From positions 1 through 42,043 of the forward strand of contig MNEF01000022.1 in the NCBI GenBank assembly GCA_001917535.1: a stretch of DNA of 42,043 nucleotides, given 5' to 3'. Each line of letters begins with the position of its first letter. Positions within the stretch are counted from its first letter, which is position 1. Shown here piece by piece: positions 25,743 through 33,145 of the stretch. A model generated the notes under the pieces. That model worked only from the letters and a program-made list of their open reading frames with translations. It searched no databases and was not told the DNA's origin. This stretch comes from Candidatus Rokubacteria bacterium 13_1_40CM_69_27 (GTDB lineage Bacteria > Methylomirabilota > Methylomirabilia > Rokubacteriales > CSP1-6). Both the position numbers and the translations under genes were made by a program.

Positions 25743-26750
25743 ATGGCGATGGACTATCGCACGTTCGGAAAGACGGGCCTCAAGGTCTCGGCGCTGGGCT
25801 TCGGCTGCGGCAACGTCGGCGGGCTCATGGTTCGCGGCGCGCCCGCGGAACGGGAGCGCGCCGTCGCGCGGGCGGTCGAGCTCGGCATCAACTACTTCGA
25901 CACCGCCCCCTCGTACGGCGACGGGCTCTCGGAGCGTCACCTGGGCCAGGCGCTCAAGGCCGTGAAGGCTCCCGTGTACGTGGGCACCAAGTTCCGTCTG
26001 GATCCCGGCCCACCCGGGAACGTCGCCGACGCCATCGCTGGCTCGCTGGACGCGAGTCTCTGGCGGCTCGGGCTCGAGGAGCTCGATCTCCTGCAGCTCC
26101 ACAATCGCATCGTGCTCGAGCGCCGTGACAGCGACGTCGGCCTGCGGATGCTGCTGGACGCCGTCGTCCCCGCGCTCGACAAGCTCCGGCAGCAGGGCAA
26201 GATCCGCTTCTACGGCATCACCGCGCTCGGGGAGACCGAGGCCTTGCACCGCGTGATCGACGCGGGCGTGCTGGACACGGCGCAGGTCTGCTACAACCTG
26301 CTCAATCCCAGCGCCGGCGTGGAGGTGCCCGCGGGGTTCCCGGCCCAGGACTTCCGCGGGCTCCTCCGGCGCACGAAGGCGCAGGGGATGGGGGTGATCG
26401 CCATCCGCGTAGCCGCGGCCGGCGCGCTGAGCGGCTCCCCCGCCCGCCACCCGATCGCCGCGCCCAAGGTGGAGCCGATCGCCTCGGGGCCCGACTACGC
26501 CAGCGACGTCCGGCGCGCACAGATGCTCGGCGCGCTCGTGCGGGAAGGACACGTGGAGAGCCTCGTGGAGGCGTCGCTGCGCCTGGCCGTGGGCACCGAC
26601 GGCATCTCCACGGTGTTGCTCGGATACTCGAGCCTGGAGCATCTCGAGTACGCGGCCGCCTGCGTCGCGAAGGGTCCGCTCTCGAGACCGGCGCTGGACC
26701 GTCTCGCCGCCCTCTGGAGGCAGCTCCCCGGCGCCGCGGCAGCGTCCTAA
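25743..26750 (+). CDS. Aldo/keto reductase
   Basis: A 335-residue AKR that reduces carbonyl compounds with NADPH. The start DYRTFGKTGLKVSALGFGCG is canonical. The catalytic tetrad is visible: Asp53 and Tyr58 in NYFDTAPSYGDGLSE, Lys83 in VGTKFR and His120 in LLQLHNR. The cofactor-binding end includes LRLAVGTDGISTVLLGYSS. Two ATGs (25743, 25749) are possible; I chose the first. It follows the TAXI gene by 5 bp and is the last gene of the ggt operon. It is convergent with the broken dehydrogenase downstream. Confidence 0.92.
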   Translation: MAMDYRTFGKTGLKVSALGFGCGNVGGLMVRGAPAERERAVARAVELGINYFDTAPSYGDGLSERHLGQALKAVKAPVYVGTKFRLDPGPPGNVADAIAGSLDASLWRLGLEELDLLQLHNRIVLERRDSDVGLRMLLDAVVPALDKLRQQGKIRFYGITALGETEALHRVIDAGVLDTAQVCYNLLNPSAGVEVPAGFPAQDFRGLLRRTKAQGMGVIAIRVAAAGALSGSPARHPIAAPKVEPIASGPDYASDVRRAQMLGALVREGHVESLVEASLRLAVGTDGISTVLLGYSSLEHLEYAAACVAKGPLSRPALDRLAALWRQLPGAAAAS

Positions 26751-26762
26751 GCGCGGGGCACG

Positions 26763-27145
26763 ATCACCCCACACCTCCTCGCTCAGCTCGACCACCGGCG
26801 CCCGGTCGATGCCGGCCGGCGCGCCGGCGTTGTTGACGAGGATGTCGATGCGGCCGAGCTCCTGGAGCGCGCGCTTGACGACGGTCTCCACCGCGCGGCC
26901 GATCGCACGTCGGCGAGCGCGGTGAGGGCGCGGCGGCCCTCGCCTTTGACCTCGGCGGCCACGGCCGGGAGGCCGCCCCACCCGCTCGCCGCTTTCGCCG
27001 GTACCGCCCTGACGCCCGTCGGCTCGACGTCGGTCAGCACGAGATCGGCGCCCTCGGCCGCCAGACGGCGGGCGATCACGCGCCCGAAGCCGCGTTCGCC
27101 GCCGCTGCCCGTCACCATCGCCACCTTGCCCTCGAGCCGTGCCAT
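26763..27145 (-). pseudogene. Truncated, frameshifted short-chain dehydrogenase
   Basis: The start is intact, with GAGGAGG before the ATG at 27145. The first frame reads KVAMVTGSGGERGFGRVIAR, the SDR cofactor motif, and continues to about 26900. Homology then moves to another frame reading VKRALQELGRIDILVNNAGA and ends at VVELSEEVW near 26765. The catalytic Tyr-x-x-x-Lys segment and the whole second half of the usual 250-residue protein are missing, so the product cannot be an active oxidoreductase. The lost half abuts the 3' end of the aldo/keto reductase gene, so a deletion probably fused the two regions. Confidence 0.85.
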
Positions 27146-27163
27146 CGTTTCCTCCTCCTGCCG

Positions 27164-28258
27164 TCACCGCCGAAGACGGCGAGCGACGCGCTTGACCTCC
27201 AGCCAGGCCTGGCCGAGGTACACCAGCGCGACCATCAGGACGGCGTTGGCCAGCCAGTAGAGCCCCCAGTGGTTGAAGCGCAGGCCCAGATACTGATTCA
27301 TCAGAGTCAGCACGATGAGCTGATGGACGAAGTAGAGCATCAGCGCGGTCTGGCCGAGGACCACCAGCCACGCCAGCCGGCGCTTCTTCACCTCCATCAG
27401 CCAGTACGTCGCCGCCAGCAGGCCGCCCAGCATGCCCAGCACCCAGAGGTTCGTGGCGCCTCGGGGGATCCAGTGACGGTTGAGGAGGAAATCGCGCTTG
27501 AACGACACGCGCGGGCTCGTCTGCAGCCACCAGTCGTAGGCGAAGTAGGTGACGACGCAGGCGAGGCCCACCAGGCCGATGATCAGGAAATACCGCCGCT
27601 CGTCCTGCTCGCCGCGCGCGCGCGCCTCCAGCCACCGCCAGCCGGCGACGAGCCCGATCAGCGCCATGCTGATCCACGGCCACGGCGCGAAGTCGAGGAA
27701 CCAGATCTGGGCGACCAGCGGATGGTGGGTGAGCCACGCGCTGAGGTCGGCGTACGTCCAGACGAATGAGAGGTAGAACAGCGCGGCCGTCACGAGCAGG
27801 CCGTAGCGCGCCGCCGGGGAGCGATCGAGCCAGAGGGCCGGCGCCAGCACGATGATGCTGAGGCCGATCGTCTGTAACACGCCGCCGCTCCAGAGCGGAT
27901 CTTCGGGGAAGACGAGGAGATTCAGGAGAAGGCCGTTCAGGACGATCACCAGGCCCCGGCCGACGTACTTGCGGAGGACCGGCCAGCGGGCCGAGCGCTC
28001 GGCGGCGGTCAGGTGGCTGAAGGAGATGGGCAGGCAGAAGCCGACCAGGAACAGGAAGATCGCCGCCGGCAGCGTCACCGATCCGTAGACCAGGTAATAG
28101 CGCCCCCAGCCCATGGAGACGTCCATCCACCAGCGCGACGTGTGGTTGATCACCATCAGGATCAGCGCGACGCCGCGCAGCGCATCCACGAAGAGCATCC
28201 GGCTGCGCGTGGCGGCGGCGGGCGCCGGGGGCTCGGTAACGGTCAGCAGTCCGGCCAC
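27164..28258 (-). CDS. Polytopic membrane protein, DUF1624/HGSNAT-like acyltransferase
   Basis: I chose GTG at 28258 because GGGAGGAG lies just upstream; the frame extends further without coding character. The 364-residue protein begins with the family signature SRMLFVDALRGVALILMVIN followed by HTSRWW. About ten hydrophobic helices follow, including TLPAAIFLFLVGFCLPISFS and the last GQTALMLYFVHQLIVL. The R-x-x-x-[LF]-D-x-x-R-G start and the early His are shared by DUF1624 and heparan-alpha-glucosaminide acetyltransferase-like proteins, which move acetyl groups across the membrane. The acceptor is unknown. It may share a transcript with the broken SDR 18 bp downstream. Confidence 0.8.
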   Translation of the reverse strand: MAGLLTVTEPPAPAAATRSRMLFVDALRGVALILMVINHTSRWWMDVSMGWGRYYLVYGSVTLPAAIFLFLVGFCLPISFSHLTAAERSARWPVLRKYVGRGLVIVLNGLLLNLLVFPEDPLWSGGVLQTIGLSIIVLAPALWLDRSPAARYGLLVTAALFYLSFVWTYADLSAWLTHHPLVAQIWFLDFAPWPWISMALIGLVAGWRWLEARARGEQDERRYFLIIGLVGLACVVTYFAYDWWLQTSPRVSFKRDFLLNRHWIPRGATNLWVLGMLGGLLAATYWLMEVKKRRLAWLVVLGQTALMLYFVHQLIVLTLMNQYLGLRFNHWGLYWLANAVLMVALVYLGQAWLEVKRVARRLRR

Positions 28259-28401
28259 GTCGGTGGTCTCCTCCCGGCGGAGTCGCCGGGTCCAACTTGT
28301 ACTCCAGGGTGACGGCCAAAGGAAAGGGGCAGGCGCGTATCGTTCTTTGGGCATTGCTGCCCGGCGCACGGCCGCGATACTGGAGACGGAGGTGACGATC
28401 G

Positions 28402-28710
28402 ATGGTGGTTCGGGCGGCAGCACTGCTGCTGCTCATGTTGGTCCCGTCCCCGGTCGCCGCCGAGCCGTGGACCGCGGCGCGGATCTCGCGCCTGCCCGAC
28501 TCGGCCTTCGCAGTCGTGGAGACGGGGGCGGATGGGCGGAAGGTGCGCCACCTGCCCCATCACGACGAGACGGGCGCGGTCGATCTGGCGCACCTCACGG
28601 CGGCGCGGGGGCGGCTCGGGCAGGTCAGGTGGCTCGATCCCGCCAACGCGGCGATCGCTCACCGTCATCTCGAGGAGCACTGGCGCGCGCTAGGGCGAGC
28701 GGCGCCCTGA
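28402..28710 (+). CDS. Small exported protein of unknown function
   Basis: This 102-residue protein has a signal peptide (MVVRAAALLLLMLVPSPVAA). The mature part holds SRLPDSAFAVVETGADGRKV, then RHLPHHDETGAVDLAHLTAA. The LPDSAF...LPHHD block resembles short domains near phage prohead-protease genes (DUF6582-like), but here it is exported and stands alone. A closing helix contains IAHRHLEEHWRALGR. I cannot assign a function. A weak promoter-like pair (TTGCTG at 28354, GATACT at 28376) lies upstream. It is divergent from the DUF1624-like gene. Confidence 0.65.
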   Translation: MVVRAAALLLLMLVPSPVAAEPWTAARISRLPDSAFAVVETGADGRKVRHLPHHDETGAVDLAHLTAARGRLGQVRWLDPANAAIAHRHLEEHWRALGRAAP

Positions 28711-28713
28711 GCG

Positions 28714-29241
28714 CTAGGCCGACGAGCGACCGCTCGCCGGATACGTGAGGGTCGTGCCCTCCACCCGCGCCCAGGGCGTGAGCGCGTGGGGCGCGGCCCC
28801 CCCGGTGCTCACGATGTGCTCGACGGGAATGCCGCGCACCGTCAGCGCGTCGGCGACGAGGGAGCGGTGGCAGCGCCAGGGCACCGTCTCCGCGCACATG
28901 ATGGCGGTGGGCCGGCGTCGGCTCAGGGCGACGAGCGCTTCCAGGTTCTTCGCGAACTCGGGTGTCTGCATGTAGTCGGCGAAGCCCCGAAAGCCTTGGT
29001 TCCGCCACCCCGCGTTGACCGAATCGGGGCGCGGCCGACGCAGCCCGCCCAGCCCCGGCATGTGCGCGTAGGTGATGCCGCCGGCGCCGAGACTCTCCGG
29101 AAGCGTCTCCCGGTTGAACTGCGGATTGCGCCGGGAGCGCGGGATGGTCCGGACGTCCACGAGCTGCGTCACGCCGTGGGCGCGCAGCAGCTCGACGAGC
29201 TCGTCGAGCGCCCGCGTGGCGTGCCCGATCGTCCAGATCAC
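28714..29241 (-). CDS. DUF488 family protein
   Basis: A 175-residue protein starting at GTG. It has the full DUF488 pattern: WTIGHATRALDELVELLRAH at the start, VDVRTIPRSRRNPQFN, YAHMPGLGGLR, and AIMCAETVPWRCHRSLVADA with the conserved Cys and the CHR motif. The biochemical role of DUF488 proteins is unsettled; conserved Arg, Cys and His residues suggest nucleic-acid or nucleotide chemistry. It lies 31 bp downstream of the PIN toxin gene on the same strand, so it may be co-transcribed with that module. Confidence 0.88.
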   Translation of the reverse strand: MIWTIGHATRALDELVELLRAHGVTQLVDVRTIPRSRRNPQFNRETLPESLGAGGITYAHMPGLGGLRRPRPDSVNAGWRNQGFRGFADYMQTPEFAKNLEALVALSRRRPTAIMCAETVPWRCHRSLVADALTVRGIPVEHIVSTGGAAPHALTPWARVEGTTLTYPASGRSSA

Positions 29242-29272
29242 CGGCTCGGCGCAGCCCCGTGGCTGGACGTCC

Positions 29273-29725
29273 TCAGATTCCCAGGGCCGCGGGCGTGAAC
29301 GATCGCGCGAACGGATCGCAGAAGCGCACGCCTTCGAGGACTCGCCCGTCGGGGAAGTCTTCGCTGAGCACCAGAGGGACTTGGTTGAGACGAGCCGTCG
29401 CCCAGATCTGGGCGTCCCAGTAGGCCAGGCGGTGGTCCCGGGCGCCCCGGGTGGCCTCGAGGACCACGAGGGACGTCACCGGGAGGACTCGCCACGCGCG
29501 CAGCAACGCGGCCGCCTGTGAGGCGGCATCGGTTGCGCTCAGCACCGGACGCAGCTTGCCGGTGACGGCCCGGTACCACTCGCCCAGCACCTGCGCGGAG
29601 AGGGCGCCGCGGCCGGTCGCGACCAGAGACCCGAGCGTTTCGAGCGCCCGGGCCTGTTTGCGCGGCTCGCGGCCGTCGTAGGCGTACACCAGCACGTTGG
29701 TGTCGACGAGGATGTCAGCGATCAT
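29273..29725 (-). CDS. PIN-domain ribonuclease toxin (VapC type)
   Basis: A 150-residue PIN protein. Acidic metal-binding residues stand in the expected places: Asp8 in ILVDTNVLVYAYD, Glu49 in SAQVLGEWY, Asp104 in YWDAQIWATA and Asp123 in LSEDFPDG. Such toxins cleave tRNA or rRNA. The ATG lies inside the end of the antitoxin gene (11-bp overlap), the usual antitoxin-first arrangement with coupled translation. Length is normal and all catalytic residues are intact. Confidence 0.9.
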   Translation of the reverse strand: MIADILVDTNVLVYAYDGREPRKQARALETLGSLVATGRGALSAQVLGEWYRAVTGKLRPVLSATDAASQAAALLRAWRVLPVTSLVVLEATRGARDHRLAYWDAQIWATARLNQVPLVLSEDFPDGRVLEGVRFCDPFARSFTPAALGI

Positions 29726-29969
29726 GGAGCCGGTCCCGCGTCCAGCGCCGCTTCGCGACCCGGCTGGCCGGCTTCCGCCGCCGCGCGACGTACTGCACGA
29801 CCGCCTGCCACGCGGTCGGATCCGGCGCGGGGCCGGCGCTCTCGGTGAGCCGGTCGAGGCTTCGACGAATCAGCTCGGCCTCGGTGACGCCGTACCGACG
29901 GGCGTGCTCCTTGAGCGAGCGGTCATGGTGAGCCACGATGTACACTTGCTTGCGGATCATGCGGGCCAT
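29715..29969 (-). CDS. Ribbon-helix-helix antitoxin (VapB/CopG-like)
   Basis: An 84-residue protein from the ATG at 29969. Its N-terminus IRKQVYIVAHHDRSLKEHAR gives the DNA-binding ribbon and first helix, followed by YGVTEAELIRRSLDRL, the second helix of the RHH fold. The basic C-terminal tail (VARRRKPASRVAKRRWTRDR) presumably wraps the PIN toxin. It overlaps the toxin gene by 11 bp. A direct repeat immediately upstream of the start is a likely operator for autorepression. The ribosome binding site is weak. Confidence 0.85.
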   Translation of the reverse strand: MARMIRKQVYIVAHHDRSLKEHARRYGVTEAELIRRSLDRLTESAGPAPDPTAWQAVVQYVARRRKPASRVAKRRWTRDRLHDR

Positions 29970-29974
29970 GACGG

Positions 29975-29994
29975 ATACATCGTAACATACATCG
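29975..29994 (-). promoter_or_regulatory. Direct-repeat operator upstream of the antitoxin gene
   Basis: Two copies of ATACATCG lie at 29975-29982 and 29987-29994, separated by TAAC, a 12-bp period. They end 5 bp from the antitoxin start. On the minus strand the sequence contains TACGAT, a possible -10 box, so bound repressor would cover the promoter. Tandem short sites of this size are typical for ribbon-helix-helix dimers binding side by side. Confidence 0.6.
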
Positions 29995-30015
29995 CCCGGC
30001 GCCCGGCCGGGCACC

Positions 30016-30044
30016 TTGACACGTCCGGGACGCGTGTGATGTTC
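30016..30044 (+). promoter_or_regulatory. Promoter-like element upstream of the enolase-family gene
   Basis: TTGACA at 30016-30021 is a perfect -35 box. The region 16-17 bp further (GATGTT/ATGTTC) is a weak -10 box. The 39 bp from 30016 to 30054 match a second copy at 31256 in 31 positions, including CGCGTGTG in the spacer and CTCC-GGCACC after it. The GTG start is at 30068. Confidence 0.55.
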
Positions 30045-30067
30045 TCCCGGCACCACCGGAGGTCCGC

Positions 30068-31240
30068 GTGAAGATCACTCAGATCGAGACGTTCGCCGTC
30101 GACACCGGCTTCAAGCCGACGCGCCCGTGGCTCTTCTGCGCGATCCGCACCGACGAGGGCGTGACGGGGTACAGCGAGTTCGGGTGCGACGGCATCACCC
30201 GCGGCCTCATCGGCCTCGTGCAGGACCTCGGCCAGCGCATCGTCGGCCGGGATCCCACGGCGGTCGAGAAACACTGCGTCGATCTCTATCGGTACGCGCG
30301 CCAGGCGGCCTACGGGGCGACCCAGATGGCCATCGCCGGACTCGAGCTGGCGCTCTGGGACATCGCCGCCAAGGCGCTGGGCGTGCCGGTGTGGCGGCTT
30401 CAGGGCGGGCCACACCGCGAGACGCAGCGGGTGTACTGGTCGCACTGCGCCACCTACCGCGTCGAGAACTGGAAGCTCTTCGGCGTCAAGCCGCTCCGGA
30501 CGATGGCCGACCTGGCCGACGCGGCCGGGCAGGTCGCCGCCCGCGGCTACACCGCGTTCAAGACGAACATCATCTGGCCGGGCGAGCCCTCCCGCCGCAT
30601 CACCCAGGGCCGCACCGGGCCCCACGACCAGCTGGCCACGCGCGACATCATCAAGCAGGCGGTGGCTCAGATCGCCACCATGCGGGAGGCGGTCGGCCCC
30701 GATATCGACATCTGCCTGGACGTCAACGTCAACTTCAAGCCTACCGAAGCGCTCCGCCTGGCCCGCGAGCTCGAGCCCTACCGGCTCTACTGGCTCGAGA
30801 TCGACAACCAGGATCCGCGGGCCCTGGCCCAGCTCCGGGCGGCCGCGCGCACGCCGATCTGCTCCGGCGAGCAGCTCCTCACGGTGCGGCAGTAGCGGCC
30901 GTACTTCGATCTGCAGGCGATGGACGTCGTCATGGTGGACGTCCAGTGGCAGGGCTTCTCGGCGGCCCGGAAGGTCGCCGACCTCGCCGAGACGTACGAG
31001 CTCAACATGGCGCCCCACAACTACAACGGCCACCTCAGCACGTTCCAGAGCCTGAACCTCTGCGCCTCCCTCTCGAACGTGCAGATTATGGAGAGCGATC
31101 CCGACGCGGTCCCCGTCCGCGACGAGCTCTTCACGGCGCTGCCGGAGATCACGGATGGCCACATGAAGATCCCCACCGCTCCAGGATGGGGGACCGAGCT
31201 GAACGAGAAGGCCGCGCGCACGTACGCCTGGACGGCGTGA
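30068..31240 (+). pseudogene. Mandelate racemase/muconate lactonising family gene interrupted by in-frame TAG
   Basis: One frame runs 390 codons with family character throughout, but codon 276 (30893-30895) is TAG. The upstream part has Lys165 (TAFKTNII), Asp218 (CLDVN), Glu244 (WLEID) and Glu268 (CSGEQ), the acid/base Lys and the three Mg2+ ligands. The downstream part carries His317 (MAPHNYNGHL), the second catalytic base. The family normally has about 380 residues on one chain, here split between barrel strands. A TAC-to-TAG change would explain it (VRQ-Tyr-RPYFD). The substrate was probably a sugar acid, as a sugar-type ABC importer follows. A read error or readthrough is possible. Confidence 0.85.
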
Positions 31241-31255
31241 GGACCGGGGCCTTGC

Positions 31256-31284
31256 TTGACAGGTCTCGGGCGCGTGTGGTCTGC
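31256..31284 (+). promoter_or_regulatory. Promoter-like element upstream of the sugar ABC importer
   Basis: TTGACA at 31256-31261 is followed by a 17-bp spacer ending CGCGTGTG and a weak -10 region (GTCTGC). It is a near-duplicate (31 of 39 positions) of the element at 30016. It lies 76 bp before the ATG of the first permease, immediately after the enolase-family gene, so the importer can be transcribed separately. Confidence 0.55.
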
Positions 31285-31331
31285 TCCGGGCACCGTCCGA
31301 GCGAGGCCCGAAGCCGCCCCGAGGGAGGTTC

Positions 31332-32237
31332 ATGCGGGGATCCGCCTTGGCCCTGAAGCGCAAGCAGTGGGAGCCGCTGGCGTTCGCCTCGCCCTCGCTC
31401 TTCCTGATCACCCTCATCATCGTCTTCCCGCTCGGATACTCGTTCTACCTCTCGCTGCTGAACTTCGACCTCGCGGTCGGCCCTGACGCCGAGTTCGTCG
31501 GCCTCCGGAACTACACGGAGGCGCTGCTGCGGGACGAGCGCTTCCTGGGGTCGATCTGGAACACGGCCGTCATCATCGTGCCCTCGCTGGCGCTGGAACT
31601 CCTGCTGGGACTCCTGATCGCGCTCCTCCTGAGCCGGGTGATCCACGGGCGGCCGATCGTGACGGCGCTCCTCGCCATCCCCGCGATGGTCTCGCCCGTG
31701 ATGGCGGCGATGGCGTGGCGGATGATGTTCGGCGTCAAGTTCGGCGCGATCAACAACCTCGGCCGCCAGCTCGGAATCATCGACGTCTACTTCGACTGGT
31801 TCGCCACGCCGTTCCTGTCCATCGTGGCCGTGGTGCTGGTCGAGATCTGGCACAACACCCCGTTCATGATGCTCGTGCTCCTGGCGGGGCTGCAGTCGAT
31901 TCCCCAGGAGCTGTACCAGGCGGCGAAGGCGGACGGCGCCAACGCCTGGCAGAGCTTCTGGTTCGTCACGCTGCCGCTCCTGAAGTTCACGATGGCGGTG
32001 GGCGTCATGATCCGGATGATCGACCTGACCAAGATCTTCGGTCTCATCTTCATCCTCACCTTCGGCGGCCCCGGCGGCAGCACGGAGACGGTGGCCTTCA
32101 ACACCTATCTGGTCGGCTTCAAGGACTTCCGGATGAGCTACGCGGCGGCGCTCTCCTACGTGATCGTCCTCGGAGTGCTGGCCCTCACGCTGGTCTTCAT
32201 GTGGATCTCCCGTCACCGGGAGGCGAGAGCGGCGTGA
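31332..32237 (+). CDS. Carbohydrate-type ABC permease, MalF/UgpA family
   Basis: A 301-residue permease with six predicted TMs. The first is ASPSLFLITLIIVFPLGYSF, followed by the family-typical LNFDLAVGPDAEFVGLRNYT. The EAA loop is LYQAAKADGANAWQSFWFVT followed by LPLLKFTM, which meets the ATPase. A GAGGGAGG precedes the ATG. The TGA stop overlaps the GTG of the next gene. It forms a heterodimer with the MalG-type protein and imports a sugar or sugar derivative bound by the protein at 33146. No MalK-type ATPase gene is in the operon. Confidence 0.92.
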   Translation: MRGSALALKRKQWEPLAFASPSLFLITLIIVFPLGYSFYLSLLNFDLAVGPDAEFVGLRNYTEALLRDERFLGSIWNTAVIIVPSLALELLLGLLIALLLSRVIHGRPIVTALLAIPAMVSPVMAAMAWRMMFGVKFGAINNLGRQLGIIDVYFDWFATPFLSIVAVVLVEIWHNTPFMMLVLLAGLQSIPQELYQAAKADGANAWQSFWFVTLPLLKFTMAVGVMIRMIDLTKIFGLIFILTFGGPGGSTETVAFNTYLVGFKDFRMSYAAALSYVIVLGVLALTLVFMWISRHREARAA

Positions 32238-33118
32238 GCACCGTCGCGACGGCGACCCCGCTGGTGACGGTCCGCCGGGTGAACCGGCACCGGGTCCAGC
32301 GCAGGCTCGCGGGCCTCCTCACGTACCTGGGCCTGGCCCTGGCCCTCGCCTTCTTCCTCGGGCCCTTCTTCTGGATCGTCACCACCTCGCTCAAGGGCAA
32401 CGAGGACTTCTTCGCGTATCCCCCTGTCTGGATCCCGTCCGAGCCGTCGCTGACGCACTACGGGCGGCTCTTCACCCACTCGAGCGGCGCGCGCTACTTC
32501 ACCAACAGCCTCGTGATCTCCTCGCTCAGCATGTTCGCCGCGCTGGTGGTCAGCCTGCCAACGGCCTACAGCATCGCGCGCTGGCGGTTCGGCGGCGGCT
32601 TCCTCAGCACGCTGCTCCTCGTCCTGCGAATGCTGCCGGCCATCGCCCTGATCATCCCCGTCTACCTCATGTACAAGCTGCTCGGCCTCACCAACACCTA
32701 CCTGGGCCTGGTGGCCCTCTACACGGTGGTCTACATCCCCTTCGCGGTGTGGCTGCTGATCGGATTCCTGCGCGATTTTCCGGTCGAGATCGAGGAGGCG
32801 GCGCTCATCGACGGCTGCTCCCGCCTGCGCGCGCTGGTCCGGGTGGTGATCCCCATCATCGCGCCGGGGCTGGCGGTGGTGGCGCTCTTCGCGTTCATCG
32901 CCACCTGGAACGAGTTCCTGTTCGCGATCGTGCTGACGGGGATCGAGACGAAAACGATGATGGTGCTGGTGACGTCGTTCACCACCGGCGGAACCGACCA
33001 GTTCTACGGCGAGGCGTCAGCCTCGGTGGTGCTCGGGGTCCTGCCGGCCTTCGCGGTGGCCTTCTTCCTCCAGCGCTACCTGGTGAAGGGGCTGGCGCTG
33101 GGCGGGACGAAGGGATAG
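32234..33118 (+). CDS. Carbohydrate-type ABC permease, MalG/UgpE family
   Basis: The GTG at 32234 overlaps the malF-type stop (GTGA) and gives 294 residues; a longer frame upstream is a shadow. Landmarks are the first TM (LTYLGLALALAFFLGPFFWI), TSLKGNEDFFAYPPVWIPS, the EAA loop IEEAALIDGCSRLRALVRVV followed by IPIIAPGL, and the C-terminal FFLQRYLVKGLALGGTKG, which is nearly invariant in this family. It completes the membrane channel with the MalF-type protein. Confidence 0.92.
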   Translation: MSTVATATPLVTVRRVNRHRVQRRLAGLLTYLGLALALAFFLGPFFWIVTTSLKGNEDFFAYPPVWIPSEPSLTHYGRLFTHSSGARYFTNSLVISSLSMFAALVVSLPTAYSIARWRFGGGFLSTLLLVLRMLPAIALIIPVYLMYKLLGLTNTYLGLVALYTVVYIPFAVWLLIGFLRDFPVEIEEAALIDGCSRLRALVRVVIPIIAPGLAVVALFAFIATWNEFLFAIVLTGIETKTMMVLVTSFTTGGTDQFYGEASASVVLGVLPAFAVAFFLQRYLVKGLALGGTKG

Positions 33119-33145
33119 GCGTCTTCGATGAAAAGGGAGGCCCCC

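Noticed and set aside
25734..28436. 900-codon minus-strand frame spanning the reductase and the DUF1624-like gene
   Set aside because: It crosses several real genes in a wrong frame; only a short stretch near 26820 is homologous, and that is the broken SDR.
30893..30895. TAG as pyrrolysine
   Set aside because: No pyl genes or downstream insertion element are visible, and the family has no pyrrolysine at this position; a tyrosine codon change explains it more simply.
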